A stretch of 21,906 nucleotides of DNA from RGIG3009 sp964433065 (lineage in GTDB: Bacteria; Bacillota; Clostridia; Oscillospirales; Acutalibacteraceae): contig CAYSPZ010000027.1 of assembly GCA_964433065.1 (NCBI GenBank), forward strand, positions 1-21,906, read 5' to 3'. Shown here piece by piece: positions 9,501 through 16,918 of this stretch. Every line of letters begins with the position of its first letter. Position 1 is the stretch's first letter. Under the pieces are notes generated by a model. It worked only from the letters and a program-made list of their open reading frames with translations. It had not been told where the DNA came from and ran no database searches. A program made the translations under genes and the position numbers.

Positions 9501-10211
9501 GAAATTATGGTGATCAACAACCTGTCCGCAGAAGGTATTCAACGCAGTGTTGAACAGTTTGCGGATAAGTTGAAAACGGCACAGATGATCTTCATCCCCG
9601 GCGGTTTTTCGGGCGGTGACGAACCCGACGGCAGCGGTAAATTCATTACGGCATTTTTCCGTAATGCGGCTGTCAAAGAAGGGGTCGGTGATCTGCTGGA
9701 TCGTCGCGACGGCTTGATGTGCGGTATTTGTAACGGGTTCCAAGCGCTCATTAAACTCGGCTTAGTTCCGTTTGGTAAGATCGTCGATACCGATGAAAAT
9801 TGCCCGACGTTGACCTTCAACACCATTGCCCGTCACCAATCCCGTATCGTTCATACGCGGATCGCGTCGAACAAATCGCCGTGGTTGGAACTTACGAATG
9901 TCGGTGAAGTATACACCGTACCGATCTCGCACGGTGAAGGTCGGTTCCTTGCAAGTGAGGAATGGGTACGTAAGTTGGCAGAAAACGGTCAGATCGCAAC
10001 ACAGTACGTTGATCTGAACGGTAACGCGACGGCAGACGTGCATTTCAATCCCAACGATTCGATGTATGCGATCGAGGGTATTACTTCGCCCGACGGTCGT
10101 GTGTTCGGTAAAATGGGACACAGTGAACGTATCGGTGCGGGATTGTACCGCAACGTTGTCGGCAACTACGACATTCGTATGTTTGAAGCAGCTGTAAAAT
10201 ATTTTAAATAA
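6519..10211 (+). CDS. purL: FGAM synthase, single-chain PurL with fused PurQ glutaminase
   Basis: This 1230-residue enzyme converts FGAR to FGAM using glutamine and ATP. It is the large one-chain form seen in Clostridia and relatives (about 1240 residues), so no separate purS or purQ is needed. Motifs in order are YWSDHCRHTTF (217-227), THNHPTEIEPFGG (315-327), GGSTGRDGCGGATGSSKSH, GGKHQLTP, and GGKDSMSG (766-773). A class I glutaminase domain runs from about residue 967. Its likely triad is Cys1071 in GICNGFQAL with His1201 and Glu1203 in GHSER. The glutaminase therefore looks active, in contrast to the PurF-like protein of this operon. The start overlaps the purD stop as TAATG. Confidence 0.97.
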   Translation: MVYRVFVEKKPALANEAKALLNDARTLLGITALQNVRILNRYDAENITEDLFNYAKATVFSEPQLDTVTDEAELGDATAFAVEYLPGQFDQRADSAAQCIQIISQGDRPTVRTAKIYALYGELTEADVAEIKKYVINPVEAREASFDKPKTLKMEYDIPTEVKTLDGFIDLDRAQLEQFVKQYGLAMDTDDIAFCQAYFRSEHRDPTITEIRMIDTYWSDHCRHTTFLTNIDSVSFEDALLESTYQEYLAVRKELGRTKPICLMDLATVAVKYLKVNGKLDKLDESEEINACTVKINVNVDGVDEPWLLLFKNETHNHPTEIEPFGGAATCIGGAIRVPLSGRSYVYGAMRVTGAADPLKPVSETITGKLPQRKIVTTAAAGYSSYGNQIGLATGIVDELYHPGYAAKRMEIGAVIAAAPACNVRRERPEAGDIVILLGGSTGRDGCGGATGSSKSHTVESLETCGAEVQKGNAPEERKLQRLFRNYEACRMIKRCNDFGAGGVSVAIGELADGLEIDLNAVPKKYEGLDGTELAISESQERMAVVVEAKDVDRFLELAKTENLQAFPVATVKEEPRLVMNWNGKTIVDIHRDFLNSNGAEKHIDITPAAPQPYQKSVAGTFTENMKAMADDLNICSKRGLSERFDSTIGAGTVLMPFGGKHQLTPIQAMVQKVSVEQKHTDTCSYMAWGYNPFITEKSPYHGAYLAVIESVSKLIASGASFEDVYLTFQEYFEHPGKDGKRWGKPLSALLGAFKAQTEMQIGSIGGKDSMSGSFEDLDVPPTLVSFAVTTGTVSEVVSPELKAAGNRLVLVSPQYTETDLPDTASLLDTFNTVTGLLRSGNAVSCYTLGMGGVAEAVMKMAFGNGFGCRFADTLTINDLFEYRYGSFLLEVTEDVAVGTPIGTVTDTAVLQYRDEQIALEQLLGIYEDKLESVYSCNIAESDGPMETFSYTGEVNRKAPAIKVAKPTVLIPAFPGTNCEYDSAKAVRDAGGNPEIMVINNLSAEGIQRSVEQFADKLKTAQMIFIPGGFSGGDEPDGSGKFITAFFRNAAVKEGVGDLLDRRDGLMCGICNGFQALIKLGLVPFGKIVDTDENCPTLTFNTIARHQSRIVHTRIASNKSPWLELTNVGEVYTVPISHGEGRFLASEEWVRKLAENGQIATQYVDLNGNATADVHFNPNDSMYAIEGITSPDGRVFGKMGHSERIGAGLYRNVVGNYDIRMFEAAVKYFK

Positions 10212-10232
10212 ACCGTAAAGGAGAGCGTACCG

Positions 10233-11471
10233 ATGAACTTTTTTGAAGAATTAAAGGAATTTGATACCGAAGTTGCCGCCGCTTGCGGCTTAGAGTTGGA
10301 GCGTCAACAACACAACATTGAGTTGATCGCGTCCGAGAATATCGTATCCAAAGCCGTTTTGTTGGCGGCAGGCGGTGTTCTCACCAACAAATATGCGGAA
10401 GGGTATCCGAACAAACGCTATTACGGCGGTTGCCAATGCGTTGACGTTGTAGAAGAGATTGCCCGTAACCGCGCAAAACAGTTGTTCGGCGCAGAACATG
10501 CCAACGTACAACCTCACAGTGGTGCGAACGCAAACTTGGCAGTCTTTTTTGCGTTGTTGCAACCCGGTGATACCGTGATGGGTATGAACCTGCAGCAAGG
10601 CGGTCACCTGTCGCACGGTTCTCCTGTTAACATTTCGGGTAAATACTTTAACGTGGTTCCGTACGGTGTGAATAAAGACACCGAAATGATCGATTACGAT
10701 GAAATGCGCAAGATCGCGGTGGAATGCAAACCGAAACTGATCGTGGCGGGTGCCAGCGCATATTCCCGCGTGATCGATTTCAAACGTTGCCGCGAGATTG
10801 CCGATGAAGTCGGTGCGTATCTGATGGTGGATATGGCGCATATTGCGGGTCTGATCGCCGCCGGCGTTCATCCGTCGCCCGTGCCGTATGCACACGTGGT
10901 GACAACCACCACCCACAAGACGTTACGCGGACCGCGCGGCGGTTTGATCCTTTGCAACGAAGAGTTAGCGGCAAAGATCGACAAAGCCATTTTCCCCGGC
11001 ACACAGGGCGGTCCGTTAATGCATATCATTGCCGCAAAAGCGGTGGCATTCGGCGAAGCGTTGACCGACGACTTTAAAGTGTATCAACGACAAGTTGCGA
11101 AAAACGCAAAAGCACTTTGTGACCGTTTAATCGAAAATGGTATCGATGTGGTTTCGGGCGGTACGGACAACCATCTGATCCTGATCAATCTGATCAAAGA
11201 AGGCGTTTCCGGCAAAGAACTCGAACATCGGTTGGACGAAGTGCATATCACCGCCAACAAAAACACCATTCCGAACGATCCTGCCAGTCCGTTTGTGACC
11301 AGCGGTTTGCGCGTGGGTACACCTGCGGTTACGACGCGCGGTTTCAAAGAGGCGGAAATGGTGAAGATCGCCGATTGGTTGTGCGACATTATCCGTGATT
11401 TCGAAGGAACGAAAGACCGTGTGTCGAAAGAGGTACAGGAGTTGTGTGCGCAATTCCCGATCTATTCCTGA
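10233..11471 (+). CDS. glyA: Serine hydroxymethyltransferase
   Basis: GlyA interconverts serine plus THF with glycine plus 5,10-methylene-THF, using PLP. At 412 residues it has the family length. VTTTTHKTLRGPRGG contains the PLP lysine, Lys229. IELIASENI near the N-terminus, YPNKRYYGGC and PHSGANAN are further family signatures. The ATG follows AAAGGAG at 10217-10223. Its place between purL and fhs suggests a supply role: glycine for PurD and one-carbon folate for PurN and the AICAR transformylase. That role is inferred from context. Confidence 0.97.
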   Translation: MNFFEELKEFDTEVAAACGLELERQQHNIELIASENIVSKAVLLAAGGVLTNKYAEGYPNKRYYGGCQCVDVVEEIARNRAKQLFGAEHANVQPHSGANANLAVFFALLQPGDTVMGMNLQQGGHLSHGSPVNISGKYFNVVPYGVNKDTEMIDYDEMRKIAVECKPKLIVAGASAYSRVIDFKRCREIADEVGAYLMVDMAHIAGLIAAGVHPSPVPYAHVVTTTTHKTLRGPRGGLILCNEELAAKIDKAIFPGTQGGPLMHIIAAKAVAFGEALTDDFKVYQRQVAKNAKALCDRLIENGIDVVSGGTDNHLILINLIKEGVSGKELEHRLDEVHITANKNTIPNDPASPFVTSGLRVGTPAVTTRGFKEAEMVKIADWLCDIIRDFEGTKDRVSKEVQELCAQFPIYS

Positions 11472-11490
11472 TCGATAAGGAGCGATAGCG

Positions 11491-13167
11491 ATGGCTTTTT
11501 TAAGTGATATTGAGATTGCACAAGCGTGTAAAATGCGTCCCATTTCCGAGATTGCCGCAACTGCACACGTGGACGAGCAATATCTGGAACATTACGGGCG
11601 CTATAAAGCAAAAGTAGATCTGTCGTTGTTAAACGATGAGAGCCGTCAAAACGGCAAATTGATCTTAGTAACGGCGATCACCCCGACACCTGCGGGTGAA
11701 GGGAAGACCACCACTACCATTGGTTTGGCTGATGGGTTGAAGCGTATCGGCAAAGACGTGACGGTAGCATTGCGCGAACCGTCTTTGGGACCGGTTTTCG
11801 GTGTGAAAGGCGGTGCTGCCGGCGGCGGTTACGCACAGGTCGTACCGATGGAAGATATCAATCTTCATTTTACGGGTGACTTTCATGCGATCGGCGCGGC
11901 GAATAACCTGTTAGCGGCAATGCTCGACAATCATATCCAACAGGGTAACGCGTTGGGAATCGACGTGCGTAAGATCACGTGGAAACGGTGCGTGGATATG
12001 AACGACCGTCAATTGCGGTTTGTGGTAGACGGTCTGGGCGGTAAGACCAACGGTGTACCGCGTGAAGACGGATTTGATATCACCGTCGCGAGTGAAATTA
12101 TGGCGGTTTTGTGTCTTTCGTCCTACATCACTGATCTGAAAGAACGGTTGTCGCGCATTATCGTGGGGTATACCTATGACAATCAGCCTGTTACCTGCGG
12201 TCAGTTAAAGGCTGCCGGAGCGATGGCGGCATTGCTTAAAGATGCGCTCAAGCCCAATCTGGTACAGACGTTAGAGGGTACTCCTGCATTCGTACACGGT
12301 GGTCCGTTTGCGAATATCGCGCACGGTTGTAACTCGGTAATGGCGACCAAAATGGCGCTCAAAATGGGTGACTACACCGTCACCGAAGCCGGTTTCGGTG
12401 CGGATCTTGGTGCGGAAAAATTCCTTGATATTAAATGTCGTATGGCAGGGTTGACCCCCGATGCGGTCGTGGTCGTTGCAACTGTTCGGGCGCTTAAAAT
12501 GCACGGCGGATTGCCGAAAACTGCGTTAGCAACAGAGGATCTTACCGCGCTTGAACAAGGTATCCCGAACCTGCTTCGCCATGTTTCCAACATCAAAAAC
12601 GTGTATAAACTGCCTTGTGTGGTAGCGGTCAATCGGTTCCCGACCGACACCGACCGTGAGATCGAGTTTATTATCGATAAATGCCGCGAACTGGGTGTGA
12701 ACACGGTTCTGTCCACGGTATGGGCGGAAGGCGGAAAAGGCGGCGAAGAACTCGCGAAAGAGGTCGTCCGTTTGTGCGAAGAAGAGAAGGGGAATTTCAC
12801 CTTTGCGTACGAAGACGACGCGACCATCACCGAGAAGATCGAAGCGGTCGTCCGCAAGGTATACGGCGGTGACGGGATCACCGTAATGCCCGCCGCGAAG
12901 AAACAGATCGAACAACTGGAAGCGCTTGGGTTTGGCAAAGTACCCGTATGTATTGCCAAAACGCAATACAGTTTCTCGGATGATCCGACGAAACTCGGCG
13001 CACCGAATGGATTTACCGTTACCATCAAAAACGTCAAAGTGTCTGCGGGCGCAGGATTTATCGTGGTATTGACGGGGGATATCTTAACGATGCCCGGTCT
13101 GCCGAAAGCACCTGCCGCAGAACGGATCGACGTGGACGAAAACGGTGTGATTACCGGTCTGTTCTGA
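11491..13167 (+). CDS. fhs: Formate-tetrahydrofolate ligase
   Basis: Fhs activates formate with ATP to make 10-formyl-THF, the formyl donor of two steps encoded in this operon. The 558 residues match the usual length of about 556. TPTPAGEGKTTTT (64-76) is the nucleotide-binding loop, REPSLGPVFGVKGGAAGGG follows, and the end reads PGLPKAPAAERID, typical of the family. The enzyme is common in anaerobes that use formate for one-carbon supply. AAGGAG at 11477-11482 precedes the ATG. It is the last gene before the operon terminator. Confidence 0.97.
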   Translation: MAFLSDIEIAQACKMRPISEIAATAHVDEQYLEHYGRYKAKVDLSLLNDESRQNGKLILVTAITPTPAGEGKTTTTIGLADGLKRIGKDVTVALREPSLGPVFGVKGGAAGGGYAQVVPMEDINLHFTGDFHAIGAANNLLAAMLDNHIQQGNALGIDVRKITWKRCVDMNDRQLRFVVDGLGGKTNGVPREDGFDITVASEIMAVLCLSSYITDLKERLSRIIVGYTYDNQPVTCGQLKAAGAMAALLKDALKPNLVQTLEGTPAFVHGGPFANIAHGCNSVMATKMALKMGDYTVTEAGFGADLGAEKFLDIKCRMAGLTPDAVVVVATVRALKMHGGLPKTALATEDLTALEQGIPNLLRHVSNIKNVYKLPCVVAVNRFPTDTDREIEFIIDKCRELGVNTVLSTVWAEGGKGGEELAKEVVRLCEEEKGNFTFAYEDDATITEKIEAVVRKVYGGDGITVMPAAKKQIEQLEALGFGKVPVCIAKTQYSFSDDPTKLGAPNGFTVTIKNVKVSAGAGFIVVLTGDILTMPGLPKAPAAERIDVDENGVITGLF

Positions 13168-13191
13168 TTAAACACTGTTTTTACGTTATAT

Positions 13192-13241
13192 AAAAAAACA
13201 ACCACAGCCTTGATTTACAAAGGTTGCGGTTGTTTTTTTCT
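13192..13241 (+). terminator. Intrinsic terminator of the purine operon
   Basis: Arms 13198-13211 (ACAACCACAGCCTT) and 13220-13233 (AAGGTTGCGGTTGT) pair over 14 positions with one A-C mismatch and one G-U pair, around an 8-base loop. A run of seven T follows from 13233. Seven A before the stem also give a T-run on the opposite strand, so it could work in both directions. It lies 24 bases after the fhs stop. Confidence 0.93.
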
Positions 13242-13263
13242 TTAGGATGAAAAGTGAAGAGGT

Positions 13264-13304
13264 AAAAAGTAAAATCGACAAATCTCTGTCGAGATTTGTC
13301 GATT
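13264..13304 (-). terminator. Intrinsic terminator of tRNA-Leu
   Basis: A perfect 14-bp inverted repeat (13273-13286 with 13291-13304) surrounds a 4-base loop. Read on the minus strand it starts 1 base after the tRNA CCA end and is followed by a T-rich tract (TTTTACTTTTT). This is the expected 3' end of the tRNA transcript and, by read-through, possibly of trkH. Confidence 0.9.
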
Positions 13305-13305
13305 C

Positions 13306-13387
13306 TGGTGCGGGCGACAAGACTTGAACTTGCACGCGTAAGCATTGGCTCCTAAGACCAACGTGTCTGCCATTCCACCACGCCCGC
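13306..13387 (-). tRNA. tRNA-Leu (anticodon UAG)
   Basis: The minus strand folds as a class II tRNA. The acceptor arms GCGGGCG and CGCCCGC pair perfectly, with discriminator A and an encoded CCA at 13306-13308. The D arm is GTG/CAC. The anticodon stem TTGGT/GCCAA closes the loop CTTAGGA, giving anticodon TAG at 13352-13354. There is a short variable arm, then a T arm with loop TTCAAGT. The tRNA would read CUN leucine codons, mainly CUA. It sits 43 bases downstream of trkH on the same strand but has its own promoter. Confidence 0.96.
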
Positions 13388-13401
13388 AAATCTTCCCGAA
13401 C

Positions 13402-13430
13402 AGTATAGCATACCGTGCGGGAAAAAGCAA
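13402..13430 (-). promoter_or_regulatory. Probable promoter of tRNA-Leu
   Basis: On the minus strand, TTGCTT (13425-13430) and TATACT (13402-13407) are separated by 17 bases, with TG one base before the -10 (extended -10). Transcription would begin near 13395, about 8 bases before the mature tRNA, a usual leader length. The -35 lies immediately downstream of the trkH stop codon. Confidence 0.7.
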
Positions 13431-14876
13431 TTATTTGTTTTTTGACCAGGTTGCGGGATTGAGCAACAAAATGAGGGGGAAGATCTCCAGACGGCCGAGC
13501 AACATAGCAAACGATAACAGCCATAGCGCAGGATCGGAGAAACAGGCATAGGATGCCATCGGTCCTGCTGCCCCTAACGCAGGACCAACGTTGTTAAAGC
13601 AGGATGCTGTGGCACTGAACGTGGTAACCATATCCAACGGTTCCAGGCAGAGTAACAAGAAGATGGAGAAGAACAACACGATATACAGTGCGAAATACAC
13701 AGTTACCGAGTTGAGCGTGTTATTGTCCAGAATCTTGCCTTCAAATTTCACGACACCGACCGAGCGCGGGTGAAGCAAATGACGGAATTCCTGACGGATG
13801 CGTTTGAGGAGAATGACCAAACGGGCAACTTTCAGACCGCCTGCGGTAGAACCGGCGCAACCGCCGATAAACATCAGTATCAACAGAATGTTTTTGGAAA
13901 ACAACGGCCATTGATCGAAGTCAACGGTGGAGTATCCTGTTGTCGTAATGATCGAACTTACCTGAAACACAGAGGCGCGGATCGCGTCGCCTACCGAGGG
14001 AACGGTTGATACAATGTTGGGTACGATCAATATGGAGGATACGGCGACGATACCGATATACCACCACAACTCCGTACTTTGTGAAACGGATCTGAAACGA
14101 CGAAGAAGCAATAGATAGTATACGTTAAAGTTAATACCGAACAACAACATAAAGATGGCGATCACCCATTGCAAATACGGGCTATACCCTGCGACGCTGT
14201 CGGCTTTGATGCCGAAACCGCCGGTACCTGCCGTGCCGAGCGCGTGAAGAACGCTGTCAAACAACGACATACCACCGCAGACGAGAAGGACGATCAACAC
14301 AAGGGTCATTACAATATAGATCAAATACAGAATTTTGGCGGTATCTTTGGCGCGGGGAACCAATTTGCCGATAATGGGGCCCGGCATCTCGGCGCGCATA
14401 ATGTGAATGGAACGGTCGGTGATATTCGGGAACACTGCCATAACGAATACCAAAACACCCATACCGCCGATCCAGTGAGAAAAACTGCGCCAAAACAGAA
14501 GACCGTGGCTCATACTTTCTACGTCAGTCAGAATGGAGGCGCCGGTGGTGGTGAAGCCGCTGACCATTTCGAAAAATGCGCGGGTGTAGTTGGGGATCTC
14601 GCCACTTAGATAAAAGGGGAGAGCACCGACCAACGAAACGACCAGCCATGCCAAAGAAACGATGATAAACCCTTCCTTGGCATAAATGACCTGGTTTTTT
14701 GGCTTGGCTAACAACGTGATGATCGTTCCGCTGATCAAGGCGAGTGCGATGGTTATAAGAAACGACCAAAAGCAAGATTCCTGATAAATGAGAGCGACGA
14801 CCGCGGGCAATAACATTAAAAACGCGATGACGCGCAAGATCTGACCCACGGTATAGAGGACCATTTTTTTATTCAT
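13431..14876 (-). CDS. trkH: Potassium uptake protein, TrkH family
   Basis: This is the membrane subunit of a Trk/Ktr-type potassium transporter. With the ATG at 14874-14876 it has 481 residues and many hydrophobic helices. The four pore loops of the family are visible: SGFTTTGAS (106-114), TAGTGGFG (215-222), TTTGYST (311-317) and CFNNVGPALG (426-435), each with the filter glycine. GGCAGSTAGGLKVAR is the conserved segment after the third repeat. An upstream in-frame ATG at 14954 would add 26 residues inside trkA and was not chosen, because MNKK follows a usable AAAGG site and starts right before the first helix. The trkA stop is only 13 bases upstream, so both subunits are probably made from one mRNA. 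Confidence 0.95.
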   Translation of the reverse strand: MNKKMVLYTVGQILRVIAFLMLLPAVVALIYQESCFWSFLITIALALISGTIITLLAKPKNQVIYAKEGFIIVSLAWLVVSLVGALPFYLSGEIPNYTRAFFEMVSGFTTTGASILTDVESMSHGLLFWRSFSHWIGGMGVLVFVMAVFPNITDRSIHIMRAEMPGPIIGKLVPRAKDTAKILYLIYIVMTLVLIVLLVCGGMSLFDSVLHALGTAGTGGFGIKADSVAGYSPYLQWVIAIFMLLFGINFNVYYLLLLRRFRSVSQSTELWWYIGIVAVSSILIVPNIVSTVPSVGDAIRASVFQVSSIITTTGYSTVDFDQWPLFSKNILLILMFIGGCAGSTAGGLKVARLVILLKRIRQEFRHLLHPRSVGVVKFEGKILDNNTLNSVTVYFALYIVLFFSIFLLLCLEPLDMVTTFSATASCFNNVGPALGAAGPMASYACFSDPALWLLSFAMLLGRLEIFPLILLLNPATWSKNK

Positions 14877-14889
14877 GAATATCCAACCT

Positions 14890-16248
14890 TTATTGAATGA
14901 TATCGGAAAGATCGCGCAGATGCCGTCCGGCGGCGATGACAATGACCTTATCACCGGCTAAAATGATATCGTTACCGGAGGGAATAATGGCTTTTCTGCC
15001 GCGAATGATACCGGCGATCAACATATTGGATTTTAATTTCATATCCTTTAACGGAACTTTCTGCAACGGGAAATCGGGTAACACTTCAAATTCCAATGCT
15101 TCGGCTTTGTCGTCCATAATGTTGTAAAGCGCTTCCACTTTACTGCCGATTGAGTTGTGCAACGCGCGGGCATAGCGTACCAACACGTTGGAAATGGTTT
15201 TTTTGGGAGAAACGATGCATTCCAACCCTAAATTTTCCGCCATTACGGTCAGTTCGTCACTGTTGACTTTGGAGATCACTTTGGATACGTTTTGCGACAT
15301 CGCGTAGAAGGAGGTCAAAATGTTTTCCTCGTCCATTTCGGTCAATGCAACAAACGCGTCGGTGGAATCGATTCCTTCCTCGAGCAGTAATTCTTGTAAA
15401 GCACCGTCACCGTGTATAACGACCGCTTCGGGTAATGCCTCGCAAAACGACACGCAACGTTCGTGATCTTTTTCGATCACTTTGACCGAGTTGCCGCTTT
15501 GTATCAACATCTTTGCCAGATAATATGCGGTTCGACTGGCTCCTAAAAGAATGACGTTGCGGGCTTGTTTTTTGAAACTGCCGATCAATTTAAAGAAACG
15601 GTGGATCTCCACGGGGGTGGCGGAAAGCCCGATCTTATCGCCGCTTTGCAGTACAAAATTACCGTCGGGGATGTATACGTTCTCTCCGCGTTGAACGGCA
15701 CTGACAAGAAAGTTAGCGTCGTATTTTTTACGCAGATCCATCAGTTTGATGCCGTTTAACAGCGAATCATCTTTTATGATGAATTCAACGATCATAAAAT
15801 GACGGCGGCCGAACGAATCGATCTTCACGGCGGAGGGAAGTTTTAAGATGTTGAAAAACTCCTGTGCCGCTAACAGTTCGGGATTGATGGACATGGACAG
15901 ACCGAGATGTTGTTTCATCAATCCTAAACTCTGATCGTTGTATTCGGGGTTACGAATACGCGCAATGGTGTTCTTTGCGCCCATACAACGCGCGATATAG
16001 CAACTCAACATATTCAGTTCGTCTGAATCGGTGACCGATACAAACAACTCTGCCGTATCCACATCGGCTTCCGAGAGAGTATCGCTGTCTGCGCCGTTCC
16101 CGCAAACACCCATAATATCGTACATATTGGTGAGTTCCTCAATGACCGCCGCATTACCGTCAACGGCGACGACATCGTGACCTTCCGCTGACAGACTTTC
16201 CACGATGGTGGAACCGATCCTGCCGCAACCGACTACAATAATTTTCAT
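14890..16248 (-). CDS. trkA: Trk potassium system regulatory subunit TrkA
   Basis: TrkA is the cytoplasmic gating ring protein of Trk transporters. The 452 residues form a tandem duplication. The first RCK_N domain begins MKIIVVGCGRIGS with a Gly-x-Gly-x-x-Gly loop (7-12) and Asp30 at the end of the second strand, typical for NAD(H) binding. A TrkA_C domain lies at about 140-215. The second RCK_N begins near residue 230 with NVILLGASRTA, where the glycine loop is degenerate, and a second TrkA_C domain follows at about 370-450. The start is preceded by GAGGTGAT. It lies between rnhA (9 bases upstream) and trkH. Confidence 0.95.
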   Translation of the reverse strand: MKIIVVGCGRIGSTIVESLSAEGHDVVAVDGNAAVIEELTNMYDIMGVCGNGADSDTLSEADVDTAELFVSVTDSDELNMLSCYIARCMGAKNTIARIRNPEYNDQSLGLMKQHLGLSMSINPELLAAQEFFNILKLPSAVKIDSFGRRHFMIVEFIIKDDSLLNGIKLMDLRKKYDANFLVSAVQRGENVYIPDGNFVLQSGDKIGLSATPVEIHRFFKLIGSFKKQARNVILLGASRTAYYLAKMLIQSGNSVKVIEKDHERCVSFCEALPEAVVIHGDGALQELLLEEGIDSTDAFVALTEMDEENILTSFYAMSQNVSKVISKVNSDELTVMAENLGLECIVSPKKTISNVLVRYARALHNSIGSKVEALYNIMDDKAEALEFEVLPDFPLQKVPLKDMKLKSNMLIAGIIRGRKAIIPSGNDIILAGDKVIVIAAGRHLRDLSDIIQ

Positions 16249-16257
16249 AGTATCACC

Positions 16258-16704
16258 TCATTGACCTTGCTGTAATTGGCGGTATTGTGCAACCGCCAGC
16301 GCGTCGCAACGCTCGTTTTCGGGATGTCCCTGATGTCCGTGTACCCACACGAAGCGCACTTCGTGGAGCGCGATCAGATTTAACAACGTATCCCAAAGAT
16401 CGGCATTAAGAGTCGGTTTTTTATCCGCTTTGCGCCAACCGTTCTTTTTCCAGGATACCGCCCAACCTTTTTCAATACCGTTGACCACGTACTGTGAGTC
16501 GGTGACAACGGTGACGATACACCGCTCGTTCAAAGCTGCAAGTCCTTTGATAACGGCGGTCAGTTCCATACGATTGTTGGTGGTATTGGCTTCGGCGCCG
16601 CACAATTCCTTTTCGTGACCTTTATACCGTAAAACGGCCGCCCAACCGCCGCATCCGGGATTGCCCGAACAGGCACCGTCGGTAAACAGTTGAATTTCTT
16701 TCAT
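16258..16704 (-). CDS. rnhA: Ribonuclease HI
   Basis: RNase HI cuts the RNA strand of RNA-DNA hybrids, removing primers and R-loops. The 148-residue length is that of the compact E. coli-type enzyme. The catalytic residues are in place: Asp9 in FTDGACSGNPG, Glu47 in RMELTAV, Asp69 in VTDSQYV and Asp134 in HPENERCDALA, with His124 in HGHQGHPE. The basic WKKNGWRKADKKP segment (85-97) is the substrate-binding handle of E. coli-type enzymes. It is the first gene of the minus-strand unit with trkA and trkH; no functional link to potassium uptake is evident. Confidence 0.96.
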   Translation of the reverse strand: MKEIQLFTDGACSGNPGCGGWAAVLRYKGHEKELCGAEANTTNNRMELTAVIKGLAALNERCIVTVVTDSQYVVNGIEKGWAVSWKKNGWRKADKKPTLNADLWDTLLNLIALHEVRFVWVHGHQGHPENERCDALAVAQYRQLQQGQ

Positions 16705-16762
16705 CCGTCAACCTGCTTTCTGTAAAGCTGCAAATCACTTGTGTAACAAGAGTATTGCACTT

Positions 16763-16790
16763 ATTATACCATTTTTTTCATAAATATCAA
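16763..16790 (-). promoter_or_regulatory. Promoter of rnhA-trkA-trkH
   Basis: On the minus strand, TTGATA (16785-16790) and a perfect TATAAT (16763-16768) are 16 bases apart. TGG directly precedes the -10, making it an extended -10 element. Transcription would begin near 16756, giving a leader of about 52 bases before the rnhA ATG. The leader has only a weak ribosome site (CAGGT). Confidence 0.78.
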
Positions 16791-16823
16791 GACTAATAAA
16801 TGCAACTGTGCCCATACTATTCC

Positions 16824-16852
16824 TTGACAAAAGGGTGAAAAAAGGATAAAAT
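16824..16852 (+). promoter_or_regulatory. Promoter of the rnj-gdpP-rplI-dnaB unit
   Basis: TTGACA (16824-16829) and TAAAAT (16847-16852) are separated by exactly 17 bases, close to the sigma-A consensus. The start point is expected near 16859, leaving a 5' leader of about 98 bases. It is divergent from the rnhA promoter, with 33 bases between the two -35 boxes. Confidence 0.85.
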
Positions 16853-16887
16853 ATATGCAAGTGATTGTGAACGGGAATAGTTTTTAA

Positions 16888-16918
16888 AAACCTCACGGAC
16901 GGGTGGGGTTTGTTTTCG
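16888..16918 (+). promoter_or_regulatory. Leader hairpin, terminator-like, upstream of rnj
   Basis: AAACCTCAC (16888-16896) pairs with GTGGGGTTT (16903-16911) as a 9-bp stem with one G-U pair and a 6-base loop, followed by the U-rich TGTTTTCG. This resembles a weak intrinsic terminator or attenuator inside the 5' leader. It could instead be a stabilising or RNase-recognised stem. Its function is not shown by the sequence. Confidence 0.5.

Noticed and set aside
11472..11490. Possible folate (THF) riboswitch before fhs.
   Set aside because: Only 19 bases separate glyA and fhs and they hold a ribosome site, so there is no room for such an element.
12372..13205. Open frame of 277 codons antisense to fhs, and similar long antisense frames over purH (4512-5228) and purL (9027-9743).
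   Set aside because: They are shadows of strongly biased codon use in the real genes; none has a recognisable domain or a supported start.
13186..13524. Open frame of 112 codons on the minus strand across the tRNA-Leu gene.
   Set aside because: It covers the tRNA, both terminators and the 3' end of trkH; no real protein is expected.
14877..14954. 26-residue extension of TrkH from an upstream ATG at 14954.
   Set aside because: It lies inside trkA, has no ribosome site I can see, and MNKK at 14876 has a suitable AAAGG and precedes the first membrane helix directly.
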